Source of the DNA: Bacteroidales bacterium | GTDB lineage: Bacteria; Bacteroidota; Bacteroidia; Bacteroidales; WCHB1-69 | Length of the DNA stretch: 51,566 nucleotides | Reading direction: 5' to 3' | Assembly: GCA_031286285.1 (NCBI GenBank) | Contig: JAITUN010000245.1 | Span: forward strand, 1-51,566 | Part shown: positions 33,045-41,198 of the stretch, one piece after another | Layout of the letters: every line of letters starts with the position of its first letter | How positions within the stretch are numbered: the first letter of the stretch is position 1 | Notes under the pieces: generated by a model | The model's input: the letters and a program-made list of their open reading frames with translations, nothing else | What the model was told of the DNA's origin: nothing | The model's database searches: none | Made by a program: the position numbers and the translations under genes

Positions 33045-34096
33045 AGAAACATTTTTGGAACGAATATCAAAAAGAGATCGCAGATGATCATTATTTCTAT
33101 GGCAGAAGTTGTATCCGACAAACTTTTTTTCCGGGTTCAGAAACTACTTTCTTGAAAATAATGCGAGATGAATTAGAAAAAGATATTCATGACAATGAAA
33201 ATACACACTCATGTACCGGCATTGGATACCACAGTGATATTGTTCCTTTGGAAACGACTATGGCTGTGATTGCAAGAATGTTTGCATTAATGACCGAGCA
33301 GGGATATGAAAACTTTGCCACTTCTTGTATTACCTCTTTTGGACTTTATAATGAGATTATTGAAACATGGAAACACCATCCCGAATTATTGGATAGAACT
33401 CGAGAAACACTGAAAAAAGCTACAGGGAGAGAGTTTCAAATTCCTAAAAATGTTACACACCCTTCCGATATTATCTATAAATTTAGATTAGCGTTGAAAG
33501 AAAAGATGAAGTATCAGTTGATCAATCGTTTTACCGGAAAGCCATTACGTGTAGTGGAACACATTGGTTGTCATTATGCAAAAATGTTCCCTGAAACCGG
33601 AGTGGGAAAAGCTGAATTTCCTTATGTGTTAGCTGGAATGATTGAAGCATGGGGCGGTGAAGTAGTAGATTATCCTGAACGACGGCATTGTTGTGGATTC
33701 GGATTTAGACAATATTTGGTACAAGCAAATCGAGGTTTTTCTATTGCGAATACTAAGAAAAAATTTGAATCAATGGAACCGTACGAACCTGATTTTATTG
33801 TGTGTAACTGCCCCGGATGTCCTATGTTTTTAGATAGATGGCAATATACAATAGCTGAATTGGAAAACAAAACTTACGATAAGGAAGGCTATGGAATCCC
33901 TGTGCTAACTTACGAAGAGATGACCGGAATGTTGTTGGGATACAATCCATGGGAGATGGGATTACAACTACATCAGGTGCAAGCAGACCGACTTTTGAAT
34001 AAAATTGGAATTCCTTTTGATAAAGACGATAAATATCGTGGAGTAAACGGGAAAATTTTGCCTACACCCAATAAACCAAATGTGCTAAAAGTATAA
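33041..34096 (+). CDS. HdrB-like protein with two CCG domains, the first degenerate
   Basis: 351 residues, the size of HdrB. The second CCG domain is complete: C177 (HIGCHY), CC217-218 (RRHCCGFGF) and C257/C260 (CNCPGC). In the first domain the equivalent positions keep only single cysteines: C24 (RSCIRQTFFPGSE), C58 (HSCTG, where canonical HdrB has CC) and C96 (TSCITS, where it has CNGC). So the first non-cubane cluster is probably absent or altered. It is translationally coupled to the HdrC-like gene (ATGA overlap). Known HdrB reduces a disulfide; the substrate here is unknown. Confidence 0.88.
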   Translation: MKKHFWNEYQKEIADDHYFYGRSCIRQTFFPGSETTFLKIMRDELEKDIHDNENTHSCTGIGYHSDIVPLETTMAVIARMFALMTEQGYENFATSCITSFGLYNEIIETWKHHPELLDRTRETLKKATGREFQIPKNVTHPSDIIYKFRLALKEKMKYQLINRFTGKPLRVVEHIGCHYAKMFPETGVGKAEFPYVLAGMIEAWGGEVVDYPERRHCCGFGFRQYLVQANRGFSIANTKKKFESMEPYEPDFIVCNCPGCPMFLDRWQYTIAELENKTYDKEGYGIPVLTYEEMTGMLLGYNPWEMGLQLHQVQADRLLNKIGIPFDKDDKYRGVNGKILPTPNKPNVLKV

Positions 34097-34168
34097 CTTG
34101 GGTTGTCTTAAAGTTAAGTTTTAAATATAATCGAAGTTCTTTTGCTATTTATTCTTTTTTTAAAATCA

Positions 34169-34200
34169 ATCTATTTTTTTCCTTTAATTTAAAAATAGAT
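34169..34200. terminator. AT-rich inverted repeat after the HdrBC genes
   Basis: ATCTATTTTT (34169-34178) and AAAAATAGAT (34191-34200) are perfect complements with a 12-base loop, in the 171-base gap before the kinase gene. It may end the HdrBC transcript, but it has no GC stem. Confidence 0.4.
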
Positions 34201-34201
34201 A

Positions 34202-34209
34202 TACATTTG
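34202..34209 (+). promoter_or_regulatory. -7 box TACATTTG of the deoxynucleoside kinase gene
   Basis: TACATTTG matches TAnnTTTG, 58 bases before the ATG at 34268. Confidence 0.45.
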
Positions 34210-34267
34210 CGCCATAAATATATGGTTCTTTAAATCTTTAAATTATAAATCATTAACAAATTAATAT

Positions 34268-34882
34268 ATGCATATAGCAGTAGCGGGAAATATCGGTTCC
34301 GGTAAAACAACCTTAACCGGAATGCTTGCCAAACATTTTGGTTGGGAACCTCTTTATGAAAGTGTAGAAAACAATCCCTATTTAGTAAGTTTTTACGAAG
34401 ATATGCAACGTTGGTCATTTAATCTTCAAGTCTATTTTTTAAACAGCCGTTTTCGTCAGGTGATAGAGATTCGACAAAAGAAAAAAGATGTAATCCAAGA
34501 CCGTACTATTTACGAAGATGCACGTATCTTTGCCCCAAACTTGCACGCCATGGGCTTAATGCCTACCCGTGATTTTGAAAACTATTCTTCGCTCTTTGAA
34601 TTGATGATGCAATTTCTACAACCACCCGATTTGTTGATATATCTAAAAGCAGATGTATCTACTTTAGTATCACAAATTCAAAAAAGAGGAAGAGAATATG
34701 AAACCTCTATTCGTTTGGATTATCTTAACTCTCTTAATGAAAGATATGAAGAGTGGATTTCTAATTATAAGGATGGAAAATTATTAGTTGTTGATGTTAA
34801 TACTATCAAATTTGCTGAAATTCCGGAAGATTTCGGAAGTGTAATTGAAATGGTAAATGCAGAACTGTTTGGGTTGTTTTAA
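34268..34882 (+). CDS. Deoxynucleoside kinase
   Basis: 204 residues. P-loop GNIGSGKTT (7-15), the substrate-site stretch ESVENNPYLVSFYEDMQRW with FNLQVYFLNSRF, the DRTIYEDA motif (family DRS/ERS) and a lid with arginines (KRGREYETSIRLDYL). This is the dGK/dCK-like family found in Bacteroidota and lactobacilli. It phosphorylates deoxynucleosides (dA, dG or dC) with ATP for salvage in the cytoplasm; the preferred base cannot be read reliably. It stands alone with its own promoter. Confidence 0.92.
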   Translation: MHIAVAGNIGSGKTTLTGMLAKHFGWEPLYESVENNPYLVSFYEDMQRWSFNLQVYFLNSRFRQVIEIRQKKKDVIQDRTIYEDARIFAPNLHAMGLMPTRDFENYSSLFELMMQFLQPPDLLIYLKADVSTLVSQIQKRGREYETSIRLDYLNSLNERYEEWISNYKDGKLLVVDVNTIKFAEIPEDFGSVIEMVNAELFGLF

Positions 34883-34943
34883 GCTACAGATTATACTGAT
34901 TTATTGGTCGTTTTCTATTTAATTTTTTTGCTGTTGCTCAGTA

Positions 34944-37619
34944 TCAATCGGCAATTGGAATATCTCCAGTATCCACATCGTGAGGTTGTTCTCTTCGTTG
35001 TTTGTAATTATTAAGTCTGTAAGTTAAAGTTATGTTCACTTGAAACACGCTGCGCCAACGGGTACTTGAAGAGTTGTATCCACTTGTTGCTTTTGTATAA
35101 TCGTACGAATTAATGATGGTTTTTGGATTATAAACCAAATCTCTGATATTGAGACTAATCGACATGGCGTTGTTTTTCAGGAAAGATTTTTTGATTCCTA
35201 AGTTCATTGAATATTGTGCATTACGTCTTCCTTGTCCTACGCTGCCCCCGTGCCAGCCCATACTTCCCGTAGTAATTGAACGAGAGCGAAAACGGAAATT
35301 TAATTGAATATCCCAGTTTTTTGGCAAATTAAATGTTTGATTTAGTCTGAACCCAAACGCCCAATCATCAGAAAGATTTGGGTCAATTAAATCTTTGCTG
35401 TTAATTTTAACATAATAAAAATCCCCACTTAAGTTGATACGCCAAAAATTCCATAATTTTTGACCATAAACAAGTTCTAATCCAACACTTTGGCTCCTAT
35501 TCAAATTTTGAGAAGAGTTTAAAGTATAGGTAAATGTGTCTGTTCCCAAATAGTTTTCATCAATAGGTAAAGTATATATTTCATTATCAATAAGCGTATA
35601 GTATATCAGCCCATCTTTTATATAGGCTTGTCGCATCTCTGTATACCTTGTTATCAAGTCGGTGCGGTGGCGATAAAAAAGAGTAGCGTTAAAAGATGAT
35701 TTTTTAATATTCATAGAATACCCTAGCTCCAAATTATTTGCAAATTCAGGACCTAAATTTGAATTTCCCATACGTAAGTTTTGTTTGTCGGAAACATCCA
35801 CAAAAGGATTTAAACTCCAAAAACCGGGTCGGGTAACACGCCTGGAAAAACTTAGTTGCAAAGAATGATAATTATTGATATCGTACCGAATGTGAATCGT
35901 TGGGTAAAGGATATTTTCTGGGCGTAAGTAGTTTTTAGTAAATGTTTTAGCTTCCAAAAGTTGCGACCATGTATTGGCAAACTCTGCACGTAATCCTATT
36001 TGTATTTTTAATACTTTCCAAAACGAATTTGAATAGATGAAATAAACAGCATTTATTAATTCTTGATATTGAAATTTATTTCGTTGTTGAGTATTTTCTT
36101 CAAAGGTGCTATAAGAATCTCCATAAAATAGGCGATAATCTTGCCAAATAGAACGATAAGATGTTTTAAAACCGGTTTCAATTCTTCCGCCGTTTCCCAC
36201 AGGCGTTATAAAATCGACTTGTCCGGTAGTTGTTCGGTTTCTCATATCTGTGTTCGTTTTTTGAAAATAGAATAGTGTATCGGGAAACCAGATTTTCTGC
36301 ATGTATTGACTCTTTGAGTTTCCAAATATTTCCGTATAATACACATCGGAGGTTAACTCCATTCCTTGTTTATTAAATAATTTTTTATAAGTAATATTTC
36401 CGGAAAAATTATTTCCAAACCTACTGCCTCTACCATCTTGACGGTAAGTATTAAATGGTAGTTTTTCATTATTTAACCAATGCAAATTGTTGGCAGTTAA
36501 ATTGCTTGTATCTTTAGAATCGTTTCTGTTATAGCCAAATGTAAACGATAACGTATTTTGTTTGTTAATAAAATAATCTAATCCTGCACGAATGTTATTC
36601 CCAAAATATTGAGAACAATTATCACTGTTTTGTTTCAAAAAGGTTGTATCTGCAGATGAGATTGAATCTTTTTGAAACCAGGTAGTGCGCTCTAAGTTTC
36701 CTGCATTTCTCCAATTTCCGCTTCTGAAGTTGTAAGTTAAATACATAGAGACTTTGTTGTAGGTATAATTCAGATTGGCGGACAGGTTTCCACCGTCAAC
36801 GTAGAATTTATTTTTAAAGATAGAAGTGAACATACCTCCACTGAAAAAAGCATTAAAACCGGATTGTTTTTTCTTTTTAAGAATAACGTTGATGATACCA
36901 CCCATACCATCTGGATCAAACCGGGCTGATGGATTAGTAATCACTTCAATACTTTCAATTTCTGAGGCAGGGATTTGTTCCAAAGTAAGGTTTGTAGGTC
37001 TTCCGTCAACTAAAATGGTAACATTACCTGTTCCTCGCAGGGATACATTGCCTTCAATATCCACATCTACCGAAGGAATCTCGGCTAATGCTTGCACAGC
37101 GGTAGCGCCTTCCGTAACGATGCTGTTTTCTACATTGTAAACTTTCTTGTCTAAATTTTGTTGGAGCATCTCTTTTTGTGTAGTAATTTCAACTGATTTA
37201 AGTTGTTGCGGACGTTGTGTAATAGCAAACTGACGCATCATGTAACGTGGGTTACTTTGCGACAAAGTAAATTCGGGTGTAAAATGTTTGCTGTATCCCA
37301 TGGCATTTACTTGAACAAAATAGGTTCCCCAGGGAATATCAATAATGATAATTCTCCCCATCTCGTCCGTAATTCCACCTGTTACAGTTGTAGAATCCAA
37401 AGCATTTTGCACAAAAACGGTTGCATATTGAATGGGGGTTTTATTTTCATCAACAATTACACCAACCACAGCTCCAAGAGAGCCAAGATCGGGCATTTGA
37501 CCACTTTGTCCGCTTGCACGGTTGCCTCCGGATTGTTGTGCGAAAGAAGAGAGAAATGAGAAAGAAGAAAAGTGAAAGAAGAATAAAAAGATGATTAATA
37601 GATGGATTTTATTGTTCAT
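34944..37619 (-). CDS. Outer-membrane beta-barrel family protein (TonB-dependent receptor-like, CarboxypepD + plug)
   Basis: 891 residues. Signal peptide (about 1-27, ending SSFAQ), a carboxypeptidase-like regulatory domain (GAVVGVIVDENKTPIQYATVFV, about 49-125), a plug-like domain (VQALAEIPSVDVDIEGNVSLRG and ILVDGRPTNLT) and a long barrel from about 260 ending with TYRLNNYKQRREQPHD. This is the OMP_b-brl_3 type. A recognisable TonB box is not evident, so energised transport is not certain. Possible substrates (peptides, metals or sugars) cannot be told; no SusD partner is adjacent. Its start is 77 bases from the ComF gene's stop on the same strand. Confidence 0.88.
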   Translation of the reverse strand: MNNKIHLLIIFLFFFHFSSFSFLSSFAQQSGGNRASGQSGQMPDLGSLGAVVGVIVDENKTPIQYATVFVQNALDSTTVTGGITDEMGRIIIIDIPWGTYFVQVNAMGYSKHFTPEFTLSQSNPRYMMRQFAITQRPQQLKSVEITTQKEMLQQNLDKKVYNVENSIVTEGATAVQALAEIPSVDVDIEGNVSLRGTGNVTILVDGRPTNLTLEQIPASEIESIEVITNPSARFDPDGMGGIINVILKKKKQSGFNAFFSGGMFTSIFKNKFYVDGGNLSANLNYTYNKVSMYLTYNFRSGNWRNAGNLERTTWFQKDSISSADTTFLKQNSDNCSQYFGNNIRAGLDYFINKQNTLSFTFGYNRNDSKDTSNLTANNLHWLNNEKLPFNTYRQDGRGSRFGNNFSGNITYKKLFNKQGMELTSDVYYTEIFGNSKSQYMQKIWFPDTLFYFQKTNTDMRNRTTTGQVDFITPVGNGGRIETGFKTSYRSIWQDYRLFYGDSYSTFEENTQQRNKFQYQELINAVYFIYSNSFWKVLKIQIGLRAEFANTWSQLLEAKTFTKNYLRPENILYPTIHIRYDINNYHSLQLSFSRRVTRPGFWSLNPFVDVSDKQNLRMGNSNLGPEFANNLELGYSMNIKKSSFNATLFYRHRTDLITRYTEMRQAYIKDGLIYYTLIDNEIYTLPIDENYLGTDTFTYTLNSSQNLNRSQSVGLELVYGQKLWNFWRINLSGDFYYVKINSKDLIDPNLSDDWAFGFRLNQTFNLPKNWDIQLNFRFRSRSITTGSMGWHGGSVGQGRRNAQYSMNLGIKKSFLKNNAMSISLNIRDLVYNPKTIINSYDYTKATSGYNSSSTRWRSVFQVNITLTYRLNNYKQRREQPHDVDTGDIPIAD

Positions 37620-37695
37620 AAAAGATTAAATAAAAAAAACGTTGCCTTTGACTATAAATTATAGTGAGGAGTTTAATGAAAATTGATTAGTAGTA

Positions 37696-38376
37696 TTAAT
37701 ATGCTGTAGCAAGTGTTATTATGCTAATCTTAATAGATGAAACTATCGCTAATTTATTGATTGCTGCCTCAATTGTAGCTCCCGTTGTCAATACATCATC
37801 ACATATTATGATATGTTTGTTTTTTAATATTTCAATATCAGTAAGTTGAAAAACATCCTTAACATTTTCCCAACGTTGAAAACGACTCTTTTTTGTTTGT
37901 GTTTCCGTAAAATCAGAACGTATGAGCAAATTATTATTATAAGGAATTTTCATCCCGGCGCTCAATCCTTTGGCAATCCATTCACTTTGGTTATAACCTC
38001 TCTTCTTTTCTTTCTTTTTGTGTAAAGGAATCGGAATGATTAAGTCTACGGTTTTCCATTTTTCATTTTGAATAAGTTGGTTTCCATAAATATTTCCTAA
38101 AAAAACTCCAATCTCTTTTCCGGCATTATATTTTAAATGATGCAAAATTTTTTGTACCTGATTTCCTTTTTTATAAAACAAAAATGACCCTATATTTTCT
38201 ATTTGCACTCGCCCTAAAAAAAGTTGCGACAACGGAGAATCATTAAACTCATGATATCGTGTCTCCGGTAAATTATGTAAACAGTGTAAGCAAAAAAATT
38301 GTTCGTGCTGCAACAGAATTTTTCCGCAGGAGATACAGGAGCGAGGATAGAAGAAATTTAATAGGTGTGTAAACAT
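37696..38376 (-). CDS. ComF-family phosphoribosyltransferase-like protein
   Basis: The track start is ATG 38394, but a -7 box covers 38384-38391, so ATG 38376 (MFTHLLNFFYPRSCISCG) is the likely start, giving 226 residues. N-terminal double zinc pair CISCG...CLHCL, the segment IPIPLHKKKEKKRGYNQSE, and the PRPP-binding motif IIICDDVLTTGATIEAA near the C-terminus are all ComF features. The role is in DNA uptake or processing of incoming DNA in competent bacteria; in others it is unclear. It is divergent from glmM. Confidence 0.9.
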   Translation of the reverse strand: MFTHLLNFFYPRSCISCGKILLQHEQFFCLHCLHNLPETRYHEFNDSPLSQLFLGRVQIENIGSFLFYKKGNQVQKILHHLKYNAGKEIGVFLGNIYGNQLIQNEKWKTVDLIIPIPLHKKKEKKRGYNQSEWIAKGLSAGMKIPYNNNLLIRSDFTETQTKKSRFQRWENVKDVFQLTDIEILKNKHIIICDDVLTTGATIEAAINKLAIVSSIKISIITLATAY

Positions 38377-38383
38377 TGCACCG

Positions 38384-38414
38384 CAAATATACATTCCAAA
38401 AAACTCTTTGTCAA
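38384..38414 (-). promoter_or_regulatory. Promoter of comF: TTG -N20- TATATTTG, nearly leaderless
   Basis: Minus strand: TATATTTG at 38391-38384 and TTG at 38414-38412, a 20-base spacing that fits the Bacteroidota -33/-7 layout. The -7 box ends seven bases before ATG 38376, so the transcript would have almost no leader. Confidence 0.65.
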
Positions 38415-38461
38415 GAGGGATAATTATTTTTTTTATTCTTTTGCACGTTTAAAATAAAATT

Positions 38462-39883
38462 ATGCCCTTAATCAAATCTATTTCAGGTATTCGTGGAACT
38501 ATCGGCGACACTCCTGGCGAAGACTTAACCCCTACTGAGGTGGTAAAATTTACTTTTGCCTTTGTGCAATTGATAAAATCTAAGCAAAATTCAAAATTAA
38601 AAATTCTTGTCGGTCGTGATGCCCGTGTCTCCGGAGAAGTTCTTAATTATTTGGTATGTAACATATTGCTAAATATTGGTGTTGATGTAATTGATGTAGG
38701 GTTCTCCACTACCCCTTCCGTTGAAATGGCAGTGGTTAAACACAAAGCAGATGGCGGAATTATCCTCACAGCAAGCCATAACCCAATGGAATGGAACGCG
38801 TTGAAATTACTAAACGAAAAAGGAGAGTTTATTTCTGCAGCAGAAGGACAATTATTGTTGAAAATTGCGGAAAATATTGATGGGTGTGTAATACGTGAAT
38901 TAACTAACCCCAAAGGACGCAAAATGTTTGCACAAAAAACGCTGGATATAGAATCCGGAAGCTACACCCGATACCACTTTGCCATTGAAGACCACATTGA
39001 TGAGATTTTGAAATTGGAATTTGTAAATGTGAAAGCAATTCGTAGTGCCTGTTTTTCTGTTGTTATTGATGCGATTAACTCTACCGGAGGAATTGCCATT
39101 CCTCTATTATTAGAAAAATTAGGTGTTGAAAAAGTGAAAGTACTAAACGCTGAACCCACCGGGATTTTTTCCCACAACCCTGAACCACTTCCTGAACATT
39201 TGCACGAAATCTCTTCAATAATGAATTCTCAAGACTTTGATGTAGGTTTTGTGGTTGATCCTGATGTAGATAGGTTGGCAATTGTTATGGAAAACGGTGA
39301 GATGTTCGGCGAGGAATATACCCTGGTTGCTATTGCTGATTATGTGCTGCAACACAAAAAGGGGAATACAGTTTCCAATCTTTCTTCTACAAGAGCATTA
39401 TGTGACGTAAGTAAAAAACATGGCGTTGCCTATTCTGCTTCTGCTGTTGGCGAAGTAAATGTGGTAGAAAAAATGAAAGAGACGAATGCTATTATTGGTG
39501 GCGAGGGAAACGGAGGTATTATCTTTCCTGAATTGCATTATGGAAGAGACGCATTGGTGGGTATCGCACTTTTTTTGACATTTATGGCAAAAACGAAAAA
39601 AAAATGTTCAGAAATTAAAAAAATGTATCCTAACTATTATATTTCCAAAAATAGAATTGAGATCACAAAAACTACAAATGTGCAAGAAATATTGCAAAAA
39701 GTAACAAAAAAGTTTGCAAATAATAATCCTATTATAATTGATGGAGTAAAGATAGATTTTGAGCAAGGTTGGGTACATCTTCGCCCATCAAATACAGAAC
39801 CAATTATTAGAATCTACGCAGAGGCAAAAAATGAAACAGAAACGGAAAATTTGATTAATGAGGTGAAAAATTGTTTTTTGTAA
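38462..39883 (+). CDS. glmM: Phosphoglucosamine mutase
   Basis: 473 residues. The N-terminus LIKSISGIRGTIGDTPGEDLTP is the Bacteroidota GlmM opening. The active-site phosphoserine motif is TASHNPMEWNALK (Ser105), the metal loop is DPDVDRLA, the sugar-ring loop GEGNGGIIF and the phosphate-binding loop RPSNTEPIIRIYAE. It converts glucosamine-6-phosphate to glucosamine-1-phosphate for peptidoglycan and LPS precursors. A phosphomannomutase/phosphoglucomutase role is possible but the start and GEGNGG loop favour GlmM. Divergent from comF, 85 bases between starts. Confidence 0.9.
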   Translation: MPLIKSISGIRGTIGDTPGEDLTPTEVVKFTFAFVQLIKSKQNSKLKILVGRDARVSGEVLNYLVCNILLNIGVDVIDVGFSTTPSVEMAVVKHKADGGIILTASHNPMEWNALKLLNEKGEFISAAEGQLLLKIAENIDGCVIRELTNPKGRKMFAQKTLDIESGSYTRYHFAIEDHIDEILKLEFVNVKAIRSACFSVVIDAINSTGGIAIPLLLEKLGVEKVKVLNAEPTGIFSHNPEPLPEHLHEISSIMNSQDFDVGFVVDPDVDRLAIVMENGEMFGEEYTLVAIADYVLQHKKGNTVSNLSSTRALCDVSKKHGVAYSASAVGEVNVVEKMKETNAIIGGEGNGGIIFPELHYGRDALVGIALFLTFMAKTKKKCSEIKKMYPNYYISKNRIEITKTTNVQEILQKVTKKFANNNPIIIDGVKIDFEQGWVHLRPSNTEPIIRIYAEAKNETETENLINEVKNCFL

Positions 39884-39923
39884 GTTGTTGATGCAGATTT
39901 TTAGAGTTTACACAACAAAAGTA

Positions 39924-41195
39924 CTATGTGACTTTATTACATAATTTCACTTCGCTTTCAATATTGCCCTCAAATAGTTTTGTAATAATCAAATCACCCG
40001 GATTTAACTCATCCACACTTCGAATTGCCTTATCATTCTTCATCGTAATACTATACCCGCGCTTTAGAATATTATCTGGATGTAATAGTTCTATTATTAT
40101 TTCTGCCTGATTTAGTGCGTTTTGTTGTTTTAACAAATACTGAAGAATCGCATTTTTAAAACGCTGCTCAAATATTTGAATCTCTTTTTCTTTCTTATGG
40201 TTATATTTTTCAATGTGCATCAATAGATGTTGGTGAATTTTGGAAAAATAAAACTCTTTCTCCTGTAATATGTCTTTAACATATTTTATTAGTGTATCTC
40301 TACATTCTTCCACTTTTATTGAAAAGTTATGAAATTGTTGGAGCAAAAAGTATGCAACTTCAGTAGGGGTAATCTTATTGGCAAATGCCACCATATCGGT
40401 AATGGTTTCGTTTGTAGAGTGCCCAATACCTGTGATTACCGGCAGTGGAAAAGTTGCCACTGCGGCGGCGAGCGTATAGTCGTCGTAACAACTCATGCCG
40501 ACATCGCCGCCGCCGCCGCGTACAATCACCATACAGTCAAACTCCTGCTGGCGTTTTGCAATTTGCGACATCTGATAAGGCATTGAAACTAATGCTTTCT
40601 CGCCCTGCAAAATAGAAGGAAATAGTGTACATTGAAACCGATATTGCCAACTGTTTTGTTGTAGGGTTATCATAAAATCGCTGTACCCCTTGCTGGTTTC
40701 CACAGAAATAACAGCAACCCGCTGAGGAAGAAGTGGTAATATTTTTTGCTTATTCAGAAAGAAGATCTCCTCTTTTTTTAATTTTTCTATCACTTCTCGT
40801 TTATTTCGCGCCATTTCGCCCAAGGTGTAAATCGGCTCAATATCTTGAATATGCAAAGATAAACCGTGCTGTGCGCTAAACTCAACCGTAGCCAAACACA
40901 AGATGGTAATATCCTCTTTCAGAGGCTCTCCGGTAATTGCTACAAATCTTTCGTTGATGCTACGAAACTGTGTGGACCAAATTATGCCGCGCAGTTGTGC
41001 CTTGATTTTTCCGTCTTCTTTCTCCATCAATTCAGGATAACAATGACCGGAATGGGGATAATGGTTGAGTTTTAATACTTCTGCCTTAATATAATAGGCA
41101 CGGTTGTAATTCTTGGCAATCACACTTTCCAAACTATTAGTTATTTCGGAAAGTGTATAAACAGGGCGGTCTTGAAAGGTTTCTCTGGGTTCCAA
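39924..41195 (-). CDS. xseA: Exodeoxyribonuclease VII large subunit, TTG start
   Basis: 423 residues. N-terminal OB-fold (YTLSEITNSLESVI, YYIKAEVLKLNHYPHSGHCYPEL), then the conserved catalytic core: ILPLLPQRVAVISVETSKGYSDF, QFCTLFPSILQGEKA-type segment, MVIVRGGGGDVGMSCYDDY, GIGHSTNETITDMVA, and a coiled coil before the C-terminal LKRGYSITMK. It degrades single-stranded DNA with XseB. The only possible start is TTG 41195, because a stop lies six bases upstream in frame and no ATG, GTG or other TTG lies nearby. It begins three bases after the peptidase stop, so translation is probably coupled. No xseB is adjacent in the window. Confidence 0.92.
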   Translation of the reverse strand: MEPRETFQDRPVYTLSEITNSLESVIAKNYNRAYYIKAEVLKLNHYPHSGHCYPELMEKEDGKIKAQLRGIIWSTQFRSINERFVAITGEPLKEDITILCLATVEFSAQHGLSLHIQDIEPIYTLGEMARNKREVIEKLKKEEIFFLNKQKILPLLPQRVAVISVETSKGYSDFMITLQQNSWQYRFQCTLFPSILQGEKALVSMPYQMSQIAKRQQEFDCMVIVRGGGGDVGMSCYDDYTLAAAVATFPLPVITGIGHSTNETITDMVAFANKITPTEVAYFLLQQFHNFSIKVEECRDTLIKYVKDILQEKEFYFSKIHQHLLMHIEKYNHKKEKEIQIFEQRFKNAILQYLLKQQNALNQAEIIIELLHPDNILKRGYSITMKNDKAIRSVDELNPGDLIITKLFEGNIESEVKLCNKVT

Positions 41196-41198
41196 AAC

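Noticed and set aside
36826-37140. 104-residue plus-strand ORF and neighbour 37203-37559
   Set aside because: Shadows of the TonB-receptor-like gene on the minus strand.
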